64,000 nt of DNA from Pseudarthrobacter defluvii (GTDB lineage Bacteria; Actinomycetota; Actinomycetes; Actinomycetales; Micrococcaceae). Below are positions 10,331 to 20,616 of this stretch, in pieces. The position numbers and the translations under genes were made by a program. Where the stretch lies: NCBI RefSeq assembly GCF_030323865.1, contig NZ_CP066362.1:3968001-4032000 (forward strand), in the 5' to 3' direction. Under the pieces are notes generated by a model. It ran no database searches and was not told the DNA's origin. It saw only the letters and a list, made by a program, of their open reading frames with translations. The stretch's first letter is position 1; every line of letters starts with the position of its first letter.

Positions 10331-11142
10331 GACACGGGCTCCAGTTCGTTGGCGGTGGCGTGATGGCGTCCGATGGGGATGATGAGAGGCGTGCCGGAGA
10401 CGGGGTCCGGCATCACCCGGCTTTCAAGGCCGAAGACCTCGCGGACCAGCTCCTCGGTGACCACATCTTCCGGGGCACCCATCGCCGCCACCGCGCCGTC
10501 CTTCATGGCGATGACGTTGTCCGCATAGCGGGCAGCGAGGTTGAGGTCGTGCAGGACGATGGCCACGGTTGTGCCGCGAGTGCGGTTCAGGTCCGTCACC
10601 AGGTCCAGGACCTCCACCTGGTGCGCCAGGTCCAGGAAAGTAGTGGGTTCGTCGAGCAGCAGGACCTCTGTCTCCTGCGCAAGTGCCATGGCAATCCACA
10701 CCCGCTGCCGCTGGCCGCCGGATAGCTCGTCCACGTCCCGCCCGGCGAGCTCCAGCGTTCCGGTGGCTTCCAGCGCACGCTGCACCGCGGCGTCGTCCTT
10801 TCCGGTCCAGCTTCGGAAGAAGCCCTGGTGCGGGTAGCGGCCCCGGCCTACCAGGTCACGGACAGTGATGCCGTCCGGCGCAGTGGGATGCTGGGGCAGC
10901 AGGCCCAAGCTGCGGGCCAGTTCTCGCGCCGGGCGGGTGCGGATGTCCCTGCCGTCGAGGGCCACGGCGCCGGCGGCGGGTTTGAGGAGCCGGGTCAGGC
11001 CGCGGAGCAGGGTGGACTTTCCGCAGGCGTTGGCACCCACGATCATGGTCACCTTGCCTTCCGGGATACGGACGCTGAGCCCGTCCACCACGGAGCGCTG
11101 GTGGTATTTGAGCGTCAGGTTGCGGGCATCCAGAACTGCCAC
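10327..11142 (-). CDS. Iron-siderophore ABC transporter ATP-binding protein
   Basis: A FecE/FepC-type ATPase of about 271 residues. Walker A is GANACGKST, the signature is LSGGQRQR, Walker B is VLLLDEPTTFLDL, and the switch histidine lies in IVLHDLN. The GTG at 11142 is chosen because it follows the permease stop by one base and has AAGGAAG in front; a longer open frame upstream would overlap the permease. It powers the two FecCD permeases encoded upstream. Confidence 0.96.
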   Translation of the reverse strand: MAVLDARNLTLKYHQRSVVDGLSVRIPEGKVTMIVGANACGKSTLLRGLTRLLKPAAGAVALDGRDIRTRPARELARSLGLLPQHPTAPDGITVRDLVGRGRYPHQGFFRSWTGKDDAAVQRALEATGTLELAGRDVDELSGGQRQRVWIAMALAQETEVLLLDEPTTFLDLAHQVEVLDLVTDLNRTRGTTVAIVLHDLNLAARYADNVIAMKDGAVAAMGAPEDVVTEELVREVFGLESRVMPDPVSGTPLIIPIGRHHATANELEPVS

Positions 11143-11143
11143 G

Positions 11144-12247
11144 TCAGGCTTCCTTTCGGTTGGCCGTGACCAGCAGCCACAGCAGGAACGGGGCACCGAG
11201 CGCGCCGGTGATGACGCCGACGGGCAGGACCGTGCCGTCGAGCAGAAGGGGTGCCAGGTTCGCGGCGACGTAGTCCGCAGCGAGGACGATCAGGGCACCA
11301 ACAAAAGCCGACGCCGGAAGGCTGGCTGTGCCGGTAAGGCGGCGGGCGATTGGACCGGCCAGGAAGGCGACGAACGAGACCGGGCCGGCGGCCGCCGTCG
11401 CCACTGCTGCCAGCGATACCGCGGTGACCACCAGCGCCAGCCGCGCCCTGTTCACCCGGACTCCGAGGCCGGCGGCAGCGTCATCCCCGAGTTCCAGGAT
11501 GCGCAGCGGCGCGGCGACCACCCCGGCGGCGGGTACGAGCGCCGCGAGCGCCAGGAGCAGCACGCCGGCCCGGTCCCAGGTGGCGGAGTTCAGGGAGCCG
11601 TTGAGCCAGACAAGCGTGTCCGCGGCGGTGCGGATATCGGCCCGTGACATCAGGAAGCTGACCACGGCCTGAAGTGCGGCCGCGATGCCCACGCCGGCCA
11701 GGACCAGCCTGTTTCCCGCGGCGTTCCCGCGTCTGGTTCCTCGGAGCTTTCCACCGCTGGAGATTGCGTAGATGAGCGCAGCCACGGCCAGGGCACCCGC
11801 CAGCGCCGCCCCGGACACTGCGGCACCGGAGGCGCCGAAGACGACGATGGCAACAACGGCGGCGGCGCTGGCCCCCGAGCTGATGCCGATCACGTCGGGG
11901 CTGGCCAGCGGATTCCGCAGCATGGTCTGGAACAGAGCGCCGGCCAGGCCAAAGGCGATTCCGATCAGGGTGCCGATGACGGCCCGCGGAAGCTTGTTCT
12001 CCATCACGATGAAGCTGGCGCCCGGAATCTTCACGCCGCCGGTGAGGTGGTTGAAGACGATGGTGAAGAAGTCCGGAATGGTCACCGTGTAGCTGCCCAG
12101 CAGGACGGATGCGAAGAACAGGATCACGACGGCGGCAGCCAGCACCGCGGTCCGATGCGGTCGCCCCCGTCCCCCGCGTTGCTCCATCACTTTTGGTCCC
12201 TTAGGGCCGGTTTTGGCAGCCATATCTGATAGGGCAATGCCGGTCAC
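11144..12247 (-). CDS. Iron-siderophore ABC transporter permease (FecCD family)
   Basis: A permease of about 367 residues with roughly ten hydrophobic segments and FecCD hallmarks: RLPRAVIGTLIG-like segment (LPRAVIGTLIGIAFGLAG), MLRNPLASPDVIGISSGAS and the C-terminal GAPFLLWLL. GTG at 12247 is taken as the start because it overlaps the preceding stop codon (GTGA). It pairs with the permease encoded just upstream to form the membrane channel for ferric siderophores. Confidence 0.94.
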   Translation of the reverse strand: MTGIALSDMAAKTGPKGPKVMEQRGGRGRPHRTAVLAAAVVILFFASVLLGSYTVTIPDFFTIVFNHLTGGVKIPGASFIVMENKLPRAVIGTLIGIAFGLAGALFQTMLRNPLASPDVIGISSGASAAAVVAIVVFGASGAAVSGAALAGALAVAALIYAISSGGKLRGTRRGNAAGNRLVLAGVGIAAALQAVVSFLMSRADIRTAADTLVWLNGSLNSATWDRAGVLLLALAALVPAAGVVAAPLRILELGDDAAAGLGVRVNRARLALVVTAVSLAAVATAAAGPVSFVAFLAGPIARRLTGTASLPASAFVGALIVLAADYVAANLAPLLLDGTVLPVGVITGALGAPFLLWLLVTANRKEA

Positions 12248-13326
12248 AGGCCTGCCCCCTTCCCGCGGCGGACCAGCCACACGAACACGGGGGCGCCGAT
12301 CAGGGCGGTCATGATGCCCGCCGGGATCTCACCGGGAAGCAGCACCACCCTGCCGATGATGTCCGCGCCCAGCAGCAGGGCGGGGGCGGCCACCAGGGAC
12401 AACGGCAGGATCCAGCGGTAGTCCGGGCCGGTGAGGAAGCGGACGGCGTGCGGGATGACCAGGCCGACGAAGCCGATGGGTCCGGCCAGCGCGGTGGCCG
12501 TGCCGCACAGCAGGACAACCCCCAGGGCAACTAAGGCGCGGGACAGGGCCACGCGTTGGCCCAGCCCGCGGGCAATGTCGTCCCCCAAGGCAAGGCTGTT
12601 AAGGGTCCGCCCTGCCAGCAGCACCACCAGTGCACCGGCCGCCAGGAACGGCAGGCCCGGCAGGAGCACCGACCAGTCACGGCCGGCGATGCCGCCCACC
12701 TGCCAGAAGCGGAACCGGTCAAGGGTGTCCTGGCTGGAAACCAGGATCACGTTCATGAGCGAGGACAGCCCGGCACTCAATGCTGCTCCCGCCAGCGCGA
12801 GCTTCACCGGAGTGGCTCCCTCCCGGCCCAGCGAAGCAATGAGGTATACGACGACAGCAGCTGCGGCTGCCCCGGTGAACGCGAACCAGATGTAGCCGGT
12901 GAAGGTGGTCACGCCGAACAGGTAGATTCCGGCGACCACCGCCAGGGCCGCTCCGGCGTTCACCCCGATGATGCCGGGATCGGCCAGCGGATTGCGTGCC
13001 ACACCCTGCATCGCCGCGCCGGCCAGGCCCAGCGCGCCGCCGGCCAGCAGGCCCAGGACGGTCCGCGGGATGCGGGCGTGCACCACGGCGTGGTCCCCGT
13101 TTGCGGGATCGAACGCGGCGAGTGCCTGCCACACGGTGCCGATGGGAACCGCGCGGGCACCGACGGCCAGCGAGGTGCCGGCCAGGAGCACCAGCACAAC
13201 GACGGCGGCCAGCAGCGAGGCGGCCCGTCTCCTTCCCGGAGCATCACCGCGGAGGGTGCCCGGGGCTGCCATGGCCGGCACCCGGGTGCCGTTGTCCGCT
13301 GCCGGACGCGCCGTCGTCGTACTCAT
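12244..13326 (-). CDS. Iron-siderophore ABC transporter permease (FecCD family)
   Basis: A 360-residue permease with many membrane segments and the family blocks RIPRTVLGLLAGGALGLAG, ARNPLADPGIIGVNAGA, GPIGFVGLVIPHAVR and GAPVFVWLVRRG. The N-terminus (1-35) is hydrophilic and Arg-rich. It lies ten bases after the substrate-binding protein gene and overlaps the next permease gene, so all are one operon. Confidence 0.95.
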   Translation of the reverse strand: MSTTTARPAADNGTRVPAMAAPGTLRGDAPGRRRAASLLAAVVVLVLLAGTSLAVGARAVPIGTVWQALAAFDPANGDHAVVHARIPRTVLGLLAGGALGLAGAAMQGVARNPLADPGIIGVNAGAALAVVAGIYLFGVTTFTGYIWFAFTGAAAAAVVVYLIASLGREGATPVKLALAGAALSAGLSSLMNVILVSSQDTLDRFRFWQVGGIAGRDWSVLLPGLPFLAAGALVVLLAGRTLNSLALGDDIARGLGQRVALSRALVALGVVLLCGTATALAGPIGFVGLVIPHAVRFLTGPDYRWILPLSLVAAPALLLGADIIGRVVLLPGEIPAGIMTALIGAPVFVWLVRRGKGAGL

Positions 13327-13336
13327 TGAGGTGCGC

Positions 13337-14425
13337 CTACTTCACTGCATTCGCTGCTGTGGCCAGCTGCGGGAGGAACGTGTCCAGGGACCACGGCAGG
13401 CTCAGGGGCGACGAGGCCGAGATGGACAGGGTCAGCGTGTTGTCGGAATCGGCCACCAGGGCGCCATTTTTGATGGCCGGGATCTGGCCGAGGAGCGGAT
13501 CCGCCTTGATCGCGCCTGTGGTGGAGGTATCGGGAACCCAGGTGACGAAGATGTCCGACTGCAGTTCGTTGGCCTTTTCGGCGGACCACGGAATGTAGAA
13601 CTCTTTGGAGCCCCTGGAGTTGTCTGCCACCACCGGGGCCAGGGTCATGCCGATTTCGCTGAGGAAGCGGGGGCGGTTGTCGTTGGCGGTGTAGACGTTC
13701 ACGCCGTCGCCCTTGGCGGGCTCCAGGTTGCCGTAAATGAAGCTCTTGCCCTGGATCTGCGGGTACTGGGCAACCTTGTCCTTGACGGTGGCCTCGGTGT
13801 CGGAGACCAACTTGGCGGCTTCGGCGTCCTTGCCCAGGGCTTTGCCGATGATGGTGGTTGCATCCTGCCAGGACGTTCCATAAGCCACCCCGGGGTGCGC
13901 CACCACGGGGGCGATTTGGCTGAGCTTCTTGTAGTCCTCTTCCGTCAGGCCCGAGTAAGCGGCGAGGATGACGTCCGGGCTGAGCTTGGCGATCTCGGTG
14001 AAGTTAATGCCGTCCGCTTCCGAGTACTGGGCGGGGGCCTTGGCCGAACCGAAGCCCGCGCCCAGTTTTTCGAGTGCGGCGTCCTTCCAGAGGGTGGAGC
14101 CCTTGTCGTTGCCGCCCCATTCATTCTTCGGGACGCCCACCGGCACCACCCCCAGGGCGATGGCGACGTCGTCATTCACCCAGGAGACGGTGGCAACCCG
14201 GGTGGGCTGCTTCTCGATGGTGGTTTCGCCGTACGCGTGCTTGATTGCGACCGGGAACTGGGCGTTGCTGCCGGAGCCCGTGGCGTCCGACACCGGCGTG
14301 GCGGGTCCGGTGCTGCAGGCGGAAAGCGTGAGGGCCGCTGCCACCAGTACTGTCACTCCCTTGCCGGCAGAGGAAAAGAGGGCCCGGCGTGTTGAAAGAG
14401 GGCCGGGGAATAGGGGGTTGGTCAC
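13337..14425 (-). CDS. Iron-siderophore ABC transporter substrate-binding lipoprotein
   Basis: A 362-residue class III solute-binding lipoprotein. A signal peptide with a Leu-Ser-Ala-Cys lipobox (TLSACSTG) anchors it in the membrane. It continues with ATVSWVNDDVAIALGVVPVG and ILAAYSGLTEEDYKKLSQIAPVV-type segments of the FecB/FepB fold. GTG at 14425 has AAGGAGC in front. It is the first gene of the uptake operon and lies 30 bases from a DtxR-type operator, so it should be repressed by iron. Confidence 0.95.
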   Translation of the reverse strand: MTNPLFPGPLSTRRALFSSAGKGVTVLVAAALTLSACSTGPATPVSDATGSGSNAQFPVAIKHAYGETTIEKQPTRVATVSWVNDDVAIALGVVPVGVPKNEWGGNDKGSTLWKDAALEKLGAGFGSAKAPAQYSEADGINFTEIAKLSPDVILAAYSGLTEEDYKKLSQIAPVVAHPGVAYGTSWQDATTIIGKALGKDAEAAKLVSDTEATVKDKVAQYPQIQGKSFIYGNLEPAKGDGVNVYTANDNRPRFLSEIGMTLAPVVADNSRGSKEFYIPWSAEKANELQSDIFVTWVPDTSTTGAIKADPLLGQIPAIKNGALVADSDNTLTLSISASSPLSLPWSLDTFLPQLATAANAVK

Positions 14426-14455
14426 GGGGCTCCTTGAATCAGGCTGATCAAAAAC

Positions 14456-14474
14456 TTAAGTAAGGCTAACCTAT
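14456..14474 (-). promoter_or_regulatory. DtxR/IdeR iron box
   Basis: TTAAGTAAGGCTAACCTAT matches the actinobacterial iron-box consensus TTAGGTTAGGCTAACCTAA at 16 of 19 positions, including the intact core AGGCTAACCTA. It lies 30 bases upstream of the substrate-binding protein start, where an operator would block transcription of the uptake operon when DtxR carries Fe(II). Confidence 0.85.
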
Positions 14475-14782
14475 GTAAATCCGGATTACGCAACACTTTT
14501 ATCACCTAATATCCGAAGGTGACGAACACCACATAACGGCAGCAGTCCTTGGACAGGAAGCAGCTGAACTGGCAGGATGTCCTGTGCCGGACCGGCGGCA
14601 TAGACACCGGAATGCTGAACAGGAACAGGACAACGGGAACGATGCGCACGCAGAAGGTCACTTGGACCGCCGCTGCCGTGGAAAGCGGGGTGGCCGCTTT
14701 GGCCTGCACCGCGGGGACTGACTGACCCCCTTGTTACCCTGGCCCGGGCTCCGGGCCGCCCACCCTTTAGGAAAGTTCAGCC
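14475..14782. other. Intergenic region upstream of the FBP-domain gene
   Basis: About 308 bases with no convincing gene. A 27-codon plus-strand frame at 14641-14721 ends in LACTAGTD and looks like a lipoprotein leader, but it has no ribosome binding site and stops at once. The ribosome binding site of the next gene (AGGAAAG) lies at 14769-14775. A promoter for the iron operon should lie on the minus strand around 14475-14520. Confidence 0.4.
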
Positions 14783-15277
14783 ATGCAATTAGTCACGCCT
14801 CAACAGATCCGTTCATCCTTCGTCAACGCCAGCCGCTCAGAGGCTGCCAAGCTCACGCTGCCCAAGAACTTCGACTTCCTTGACTGGGACAACCTGGAGT
14901 TCCTGGGCTGGCGGGACGAAAAAATGCCGTTGCGCGGCTACCTGGTGGTCCCCGGCCCAAAGGGCATCACCGGAGTGATGCTCCGGGCACCCGAAGGCGG
15001 CGCGAGGAAGAACCGCGCCGTGCTGTGTGAGCTCTGCCGCGACGTGCACTCCAAGGACGACGTGCTCCTTTGGGTCGCCAAGCGCGCCGGCCAGTCAGGG
15101 CGCAACGGCAACACCGTGGGAACCCTGATCTGCGCCGACTTCCTCTGCTGCGGCAACGTACGCAAGGAACCGCCGGTCAACGAGATCAACCCGGACCCGG
15201 CGGCCGTCGTGGTGCGCCAGATCCAGGGCCTGCAGGAACGCACGGCGCAGTTCCTGGGCAGGGTGCAGTCGAAGTAG
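14783..15277 (+). CDS. FBP/FusB-like EF-G-binding treble-clef zinc-finger protein
   Basis: A 164-residue protein with the FBP domain (C-terminal treble-clef zinc finger). Cysteines in CELCRD and CADFLCCGN form the expected metal site. The N-terminal half includes FDFLDWDNLEFLGWRD. Related FusB/FusC proteins bind elongation factor G, release it from stalled ribosomes and can give fusidic acid resistance. Many actinobacterial homologues are untested housekeeping copies, so resistance cannot be assumed. It is monocistronic, with a ribosome binding site upstream and a hairpin terminator downstream. Confidence 0.85.
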   Translation: MQLVTPQQIRSSFVNASRSEAAKLTLPKNFDFLDWDNLEFLGWRDEKMPLRGYLVVPGPKGITGVMLRAPEGGARKNRAVLCELCRDVHSKDDVLLWVAKRAGQSGRNGNTVGTLICADFLCCGNVRKEPPVNEINPDPAAVVVRQIQGLQERTAQFLGRVQSK

Positions 15278-15288
15278 CAGGCGCAAGG

Positions 15289-15318
15289 AAGCCCCGTTCG
15301 CTGAGGTGGACGGGGCTT
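15289..15318. terminator. Bidirectional terminator
   Basis: A perfect nine-base stem, AAGCCCCGT with ACGGGGCTT, lies between the convergent FBP-domain gene (ends 15277) and the lipoprotein gene (ends 15332). T-runs are short, as is common in this genome. Confidence 0.75.
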
Positions 15319-15331
15319 TCCCGCGTGCTGG

Positions 15332-16003
15332 TCAACGGTAGGAGAAGCTCACCAGCACCGCCTTGAGCGCCTGGCCTTCGGGGCCCCAGTACCAGGCCTT
15401 GGCCGCCTCATCATTGGTGAACGGCTGCGGGTCGAACAGGACGTTCGCGCTCAATACCCGGCCGCCAAGAAGCACCGGGCCTTCCCGCACCTGTCCATCC
15501 GGAGAGACAGGCAATCCGGCCGTGAGTTCCATGCGGTATCTTGCGGCGCCTCCGCTGCGGTCTACAAAGAACGACGAATGCGGCGTGGGAACAGAATGGT
15601 CCCGGAGGCCCGGGACAGGATCTGTTTCGATGACGGTCCGGTTGGCAGAGCCGGCCACGACGTCGGCAATTTGGCCGTAGTAGATGTTGATGCGGCTGTT
15701 TCCTTCGGCATCGTGGACCATGGCCGTTCCCACGTACGGAGTCTTGGACGGCTCGAAAAGCTCCACCGTCCAGTCCGCCGGATGGCTGAAGGACAGCCGG
15801 CCATCGGGAAAGGTGAAGGTTTCCGGCCCCGCGGGAGCCTTGATTGACGGCGGAACGGCCGCCGTCGTGGGTGCGGCCGCCACTGCCGTAGACGGCCCCG
15901 CAGAACCGGCGGTTACGCGGCCGCTGATCGAGCAACCTGCCACGCAAAGCACGGTGGCGGCGACTGCGGCGAGGAGGAATGCGGCACGCTGGAGTCGGCG
16001 CAT
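15332..16003 (-). CDS. Putative lipoprotein, function unknown
   Basis: About 223 residues with a clear lipoprotein signal (MRRLQRAAFLLAAV..., lipobox VAGC). An Ala/Thr/Pro-rich linker precedes a globular part containing RLSFSHPADWTVELF, like the DUF1795/PsbP-type fold of some actinobacterial lipoproteins. ATG at 16003 has AAAGG in front and is preferred over a TTG five codons upstream. It is transcribed in the same direction as the Wadjet-like operon and lies where jetD would be expected, but shows no nuclease features. Confidence 0.75.
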   Translation of the reverse strand: MRRLQRAAFLLAAVAATVLCVAGCSISGRVTAGSAGPSTAVAAAPTTAAVPPSIKAPAGPETFTFPDGRLSFSHPADWTVELFEPSKTPYVGTAMVHDAEGNSRINIYYGQIADVVAGSANRTVIETDPVPGLRDHSVPTPHSSFFVDRSGGAARYRMELTAGLPVSPDGQVREGPVLLGGRVLSANVLFDPQPFTNDEAAKAWYWGPEGQALKAVLVSFSYR

Positions 16004-16186
16004 GGAGGTGCCTTTCAAGAGGACGCCATTGTTCTCTTTTGGAACTGTGCGGACCCAGCATCCCGCAGTACCTATGGGATTTATTCAGGCGAGGTGTGTT
16101 TGGTCATCCCAGAGTGGCACAACGCGAACAGCGGCCACCATGGCCCCCGCAATAAATCCATCTATTTGTTATATTGCCCGGCCGTC

Positions 16187-19100
16187 TCAGCGCAGGACAA
16201 TGTCCACCGGGTTTGCCTCGGACCGCCAGGCGCCTTCCTCCCCCGGACGGGGCCGGATAACGGGCGCGGTAAGGACGCCGGAGCGGTTGGTGCGCCGGTC
16301 CCGGAGGATCTCGGTCACGGATCCCAGGTGCCGGGACAGGTCGATTACGTTTTCGGGAGCCGCGAGCAGCAACTGGAAGCCGAACTCGTGCAGCGCCTTG
16401 ATCCCGGCACCTGCAAACTCCTCGGAGGCGAGCACGAACGCCTCGTCCATCATCACCGTCCCGTAGGTGGTGAAGCCCTGCTCGGCAATGCCCAGCTGGT
16501 AACTCAGGGCCGCGGCCATGATGAACGCGGTGAACCGCTGCCGCTCGCCGCCGGACATGGAGCCGGTGTCGGCGTGCATGAACACGTCGGTCTTCTTTCC
16601 GCCACGGGGACCGGTAACTTCCCGGTGCTCTTTGCACTGGATGAACAGGTGCCCGCGCACGTCCAGCACCTCGGCCCGCCAGCGCCGGTCCTCGGGTGCC
16701 TGGGAACCGAGCCGCTTGACCAGCGTTTCCAGGGATTTGTAGCGGGCGGTGAGCTCGCCGTCGTCGTCCCTGTCCGGACCGGGACCGTCTGCGCGGCCGG
16801 CTTCAGCTTTGGCCGGCCGGGTGTGCCGCGCCTTCAGTGCGTTCTGGATGGCGTCCTTGAACTGCTTGGCTGTGGGCGGGAGCGTCTGCTTGATGTCCAG
16901 TTCCAGGTAGCTGCCCTCGTGGAAGTTCACCTGCGACAGGATGCCGTTCAGGGGCAGGATGCGGCTGGTGATGGAGCGGCGTTCCTCATCCAGCAGGTGC
17001 AGCAGCGTGCTGAAGGATTCGTGCGTGCGCTGGTTGAAGAACTGGCGGAACTCCGCTTCCTGCGCGGGCAGGCCGTCGTTGACGATCGCGTGATAGCGGG
17101 CCTCGAATTCGCTGGCCGCGCCAATGCTGGTGCCGTGGTCCGCCGAGATGGCGCTGCCCCACTCGCGGACGAAGCCTTCAAAGATGCGGGTGAGCCGCTC
17201 AGCCGTAGCCTGCCCCCGGGATTCAGCGGCGTGCAGTTCGCCCAGCAGCGCGGTTCGGACCCGGTTGGCCAGGTTGTCCAGCTCGTGCATCTCGGTGACG
17301 TCGCCGAATTCCGCGAAGTACGGTTCCAGGGCTTTGACGGTGGCGTCCGACGGCGGCGCCTGGCGCAGGCGGTCACGCGCGGCTTCCAGCAGGGCATCCG
17401 CAGCCGTCAGCTGGCGGTCGAGCGCCTTGTATTCGCTCTGCAGCACCGCGGCGGATTCCGTGCTCGACTGGTGCTTCTGCCGGACCTCCTCGATGGTGGC
17501 GCGCAGTGGCTCCAGGTCTGCCTGGGCAGCCAGGGCGTCCTTGAGCCGCTGCTCGATTCGCGCCAGCTCATCGGCGGCCACCGCGGCAGATACCTGTTCC
17601 CAGGGGCGGTCGTCCTCGGCGATCCGCCGCAGCGCGTCGAGCTGCCTGCTCATGCCCTGGTGCGAGTCTTCACGGCTTTGTGCCAGCTCGGCGGCCTTGG
17701 CCACTTCCTGCCGGAGGTCCTCCACCTGGGCCGCCACGAGTTCCAGCTTGGCGGCGTTGTCGAAGCCGAGAACATAGTCCTGGCGGCTGGTGAAGCGGTC
17801 GTCCTTTTCCACCGTGTGCCGGTTGCGCTTGACCACGCCGCCCAGGCTCAGGCCCTTGTCCAGGGAGGCCAGTTCGTCCGGGTCTTCCACGCAGGGGTAG
17901 GCGAAGTCGAGGGCGATCCGTTCGCGGACCCATTCGCCGGCTTCAGCAGCCGTGCCCGAGGCGAGGATGTCCAGCTTGGTGAGCAGGTCGTCGTCGCGCA
18001 CGCCCTCCACGGCGAGCGCGCCGCCGGCGAGCGGCTTGGAGACGTCCACTGCCCGCAGCGCGCCGCGGACGTTGTGGTCGTTGAGGTACCGGGTCACGGC
18101 GCCGAAGTGCTCGCCGGGAACCAGCAGCGTGGTGGCCAGGTTGCGGAGCGCGCGTTCGGCGGCGGGACGCCACCGTTCCTCCCCCTCGGCGAGGTCCATG
18201 AGCTCACCGGCGAAGGGCATACGGTCCTCGGGGATGCCGGTTGCCGCGGCAATGGCGGCGCGGTTTTCGATGCTCGACGGCGGCAGCAGGGACTTGCGGG
18301 TCTTCAGCGAGACGAGTTCCTGCTCAGCCGCCGCCAGTTCGCGTTTCCGGCCGGCGTGCGCATCGAACGCCTCGAACCTCAGCTCCTGCAGGGCCTGCGA
18401 ATCATCCTTCAGCTCAGCGGACCGTGCCGCCGCCTGCTCGTGGGCCTGCTCCCAGCCGGCGGCGCTCCACTCCAGCTGCAGCCCGGCGTCGGCCAGTGCC
18501 TGCTGGGCCGCCTCCTCCACCTGCTGGCGGAGCTTCAGGCCAACCCGAGCGTTCTCGAGCGACTGCTCGATGGCAGAGATCGCGTTGCCGCCCTGGTTGT
18601 TGTAGTCGGTTTCCAGCTGCCGCAGCTCCTTGGCCAGGCCGTCCCGGACCGCACGCTCGGCGCCGAGTTCCTTGGCCTTTGCCTGCGCCAGCTCGCGGAA
18701 ACGGACCAGCGTCTTCTGGTGGACCGTGACGGCGAGCTGCTGCTTGTACGCCTCGAACTCCTCGCCCACCAGTTCCCGGAGCCGGTTGGCGTCCAGCAGC
18801 GACTGCGCATACTCCCGGTTCATCCCCGGCACCGGCGCCAGCTGGTCGCGCTGCTGCCGCACGTCCTCCAGCCGCTGGCGGATGGACATCAGGTTGCTGA
18901 ACTCCTCCACCACGTCGTCCGCGGCGGCCAGCGTTGCCGGGGCGTCCAGGACCTGGTCGCGGAAGAAGGTGTTGACGCTGCCGCCGAGCCCCTTTCCCGC
19001 CTGGATGACGCGCAGCAGGGGCAGTGCCTGGTCCGAACTGATCCCCAAAAGGCGCCGGAACCGCTCCGCGAAAGCCTTGTGCACGTCGAAGACCTGGGCG

Positions 19101-19651
19101 TGCGGGAAGATCGTTTCCAATGCACCCTTGGTGAAACGCTTGTCCGCAATCCCCTCGAGTAGCTCCAGGTCCAGGGGCACGTTGTCGATCAGGTAGAAGC
19201 GGCCAACACTGGACTCCGTGCCGTTCTTGGGCAGGTCGAACAGCGCCGACACCGTCACCCGCGTGCCGGCGGCGTTATCGAACGTCAGCGCGACGGCGGA
19301 CCATGTGGCACCGGGGCGCTGGAAGGCACTCGCCGACCCCTCGCCCACGGCCTTGTCGCCCACCTTGCCGCGCATATACGTGAACGTGGTCCGCTTGTCC
19401 TCCACGGCACCGCCCGACCGCTGCGCTGCCGCCTCATTCGACCGCGGCCGCGCATCGAAAACCCGCAGCATCGCATCGAACAGCGTGGACTTACCCACGC
19501 CCGAATTACCCGTCAGCAGCGTCCCGTTCCGGTCCACGTGCATCGTGTGCGCCCCGTGGAACGTCCCCCAGTTGACCACCTGCACCAACGCAAGCCGCAT
19601 CTGCCCCGGATTGGTCACGTCCCCCAAGGGAAGCATGCTCGCGATACTCAC
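16187..19651 (-). CDS. jetC: JetC/MksB-like SMC-type ATPase
   Basis: A 1,154-residue MukB/SMC-like ATPase. Walker A (GNSGVGKST) is at residues 48-56. The middle (about 270-950) is rich in Ala/Glu/Leu/Arg coiled-coil heptads on both sides of a hinge-like region. The ABC signature MSGGERQR is near residue 1030, and Walker B with catalytic Glu (VMMDEAF) is near 1065. This is the motor of Wadjet (JetABCD) and MksBEF complexes, which extrude DNA loops; Wadjet destroys circular plasmids. Its ATG overlaps the stop of the jetB-like gene by four bases. No jetD follows: the next same-strand gene is a lipoprotein 184 bases away. Confidence 0.9.
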   Translation of the reverse strand: MSIASMLPLGDVTNPGQMRLALVQVVNWGTFHGAHTMHVDRNGTLLTGNSGVGKSTLFDAMLRVFDARPRSNEAAAQRSGGAVEDKRTTFTYMRGKVGDKAVGEGSASAFQRPGATWSAVALTFDNAAGTRVTVSALFDLPKNGTESSVGRFYLIDNVPLDLELLEGIADKRFTKGALETIFPHAQVFDVHKAFAERFRRLLGISSDQALPLLRVIQAGKGLGGSVNTFFRDQVLDAPATLAAADDVVEEFSNLMSIRQRLEDVRQQRDQLAPVPGMNREYAQSLLDANRLRELVGEEFEAYKQQLAVTVHQKTLVRFRELAQAKAKELGAERAVRDGLAKELRQLETDYNNQGGNAISAIEQSLENARVGLKLRQQVEEAAQQALADAGLQLEWSAAGWEQAHEQAAARSAELKDDSQALQELRFEAFDAHAGRKRELAAAEQELVSLKTRKSLLPPSSIENRAAIAAATGIPEDRMPFAGELMDLAEGEERWRPAAERALRNLATTLLVPGEHFGAVTRYLNDHNVRGALRAVDVSKPLAGGALAVEGVRDDDLLTKLDILASGTAAEAGEWVRERIALDFAYPCVEDPDELASLDKGLSLGGVVKRNRHTVEKDDRFTSRQDYVLGFDNAAKLELVAAQVEDLRQEVAKAAELAQSREDSHQGMSRQLDALRRIAEDDRPWEQVSAAVAADELARIEQRLKDALAAQADLEPLRATIEEVRQKHQSSTESAAVLQSEYKALDRQLTAADALLEAARDRLRQAPPSDATVKALEPYFAEFGDVTEMHELDNLANRVRTALLGELHAAESRGQATAERLTRIFEGFVREWGSAISADHGTSIGAASEFEARYHAIVNDGLPAQEAEFRQFFNQRTHESFSTLLHLLDEERRSITSRILPLNGILSQVNFHEGSYLELDIKQTLPPTAKQFKDAIQNALKARHTRPAKAEAGRADGPGPDRDDDGELTARYKSLETLVKRLGSQAPEDRRWRAEVLDVRGHLFIQCKEHREVTGPRGGKKTDVFMHADTGSMSGGERQRFTAFIMAAALSYQLGIAEQGFTTYGTVMMDEAFVLASEEFAGAGIKALHEFGFQLLLAAPENVIDLSRHLGSVTEILRDRRTNRSGVLTAPVIRPRPGEEGAWRSEANPVDIVLR

Positions 19652-20616
19652 TTGGCTTCTCCTTCAGGTTCTGCTGCCGGCTCGCCTACCGCGGCACCAC
19701 CGCTCGTGGCTGGAACCAGTGCACTCAAGGGAGACGACGCCGATGCCGCCCCGGGAGTGGCATCGGGCCTGTCGGAGCCGGGCGCATCGTCCGCAGGACG
19801 TATGCCGACCGGCGAAGGGGCGGGGGCGGCATCGGCGTCGTCGTCCTCCGCGGAAGAATCACCGTCGAGGTCGAGCATCGCCTCTGTGCCGGTGGGGTCT
19901 GCCGAGGCCGCTACCAAAGCCTCGATGTGGGCCGGGATGTCGCCGATGTTTTCGAACGGCAAGGCCAGGGGCAGGGCGTTGGAGATGGTGTAGACGTCGT
20001 CCAATCCGGTGGGGAGCAGGAGTTGGCGGGCCAGGAGCTTGGTGATGGCGCGGGTGACCACGTCGGAGTCGCGCAGGGCGTCCTGCTGTCCGGCGGGCTG
20101 GTAGTGCGCCACCAGGTCCGTGATCTCCTCGCGGGTGATGGTGGGGTCCGTCTGGGCAGTGACATGCCGGTCCAGCAGCAGGCGCAACCGGAGCAGCACG
20201 ATGGTTTCCACCCGGCTGAGGGCGCGCTGCTGGCGCAGGATGCTGGACCGGGTGTTGCCGCCGATCACCTCCGGATCCACGGGACGCAGGACGGCGATCT
20301 TCCGCTCATGGTCCAACTGCAAGGTCAGGAACAGCTCGGACAGGCGGCTGCGCAGGATCACCTGGTTATCCAGCAACACGGTCCAGAGCTTTTCGTCCCG
20401 GCCGCCGTCAATGTAGGGGCCCTTGAGGAGCTTCACCAGGGCCTGGCGCACCTTCATGGACAGAACGCCCGTGTCGCCGGGGAACAAGGCAGCGCCGTCG
20501 ACGAAGGTGTCGCGCGGTGAGACGGCGAAAGGACGCTCGGCCGCCGGTGCAGCCTCAGCTTCGGGCTGGATGTCCGCCGCTTCGTCCAGCCCGTTGTCGT
20601 GTGAAACCTCAGTCAT
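19648..20616 (-). CDS. jetB: JetB/MksE-like subunit (DUF4194)
   Basis: A 322-residue protein whose residues about 30-230 match the DUF4194/MukE-like pattern of winged-helix subunits: [45 protein letters not shown], then a helix-rich segment. The last 90 residues are acidic and low in complexity ([18 protein letters not shown]), unusual for the family and probably disordered. In related complexes MukE-type subunits bridge the kleisin and DNA. It overlaps both neighbours, so the three genes form one translationally coupled operon. Confidence 0.86.
   Translation of the reverse strand: MTEVSHDNGLDEAADIQPEAEAAPAAERPFAVSPRDTFVDGAALFPGDTGVLSMKVRQALVKLLKGPYIDGGRDEKLWTVLLDNQVILRSRLSELFLTLQLDHERKIAVLRPVDPEVIGGNTRSSILRQQRALSRVETIVLLRLRLLLDRHVTAQTDPTITREEITDLVAHYQPAGQQDALRDSDVVTRAITKLLARQLLLPTGLDDVYTISNALPLALPFENIGDIPAHIEALVAASADPTGTEAMLDLDGDSSAEDDDADAAPAPSPVGIRPADDAPGSDRPDATPGAASASSPLSALVPATSGGAAVGEPAAEPEGEAK

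Noticed and set aside
14641..14721. A 27-codon plus-strand frame ending LACTAGTD, like a lipoprotein signal
   Set aside because: No ribosome binding site, ends immediately after the cysteine, and has no neighbour supporting it; too short to defend.
16094..19162. A plus-strand open frame of about 1,000 codons opposite jetC
   Set aside because: It is antisense to a protein with clear ATPase motifs; its Val/Gln/Arg-rich composition is typical of the opposite strand of GC-rich genes, and it has no recognisable domains.
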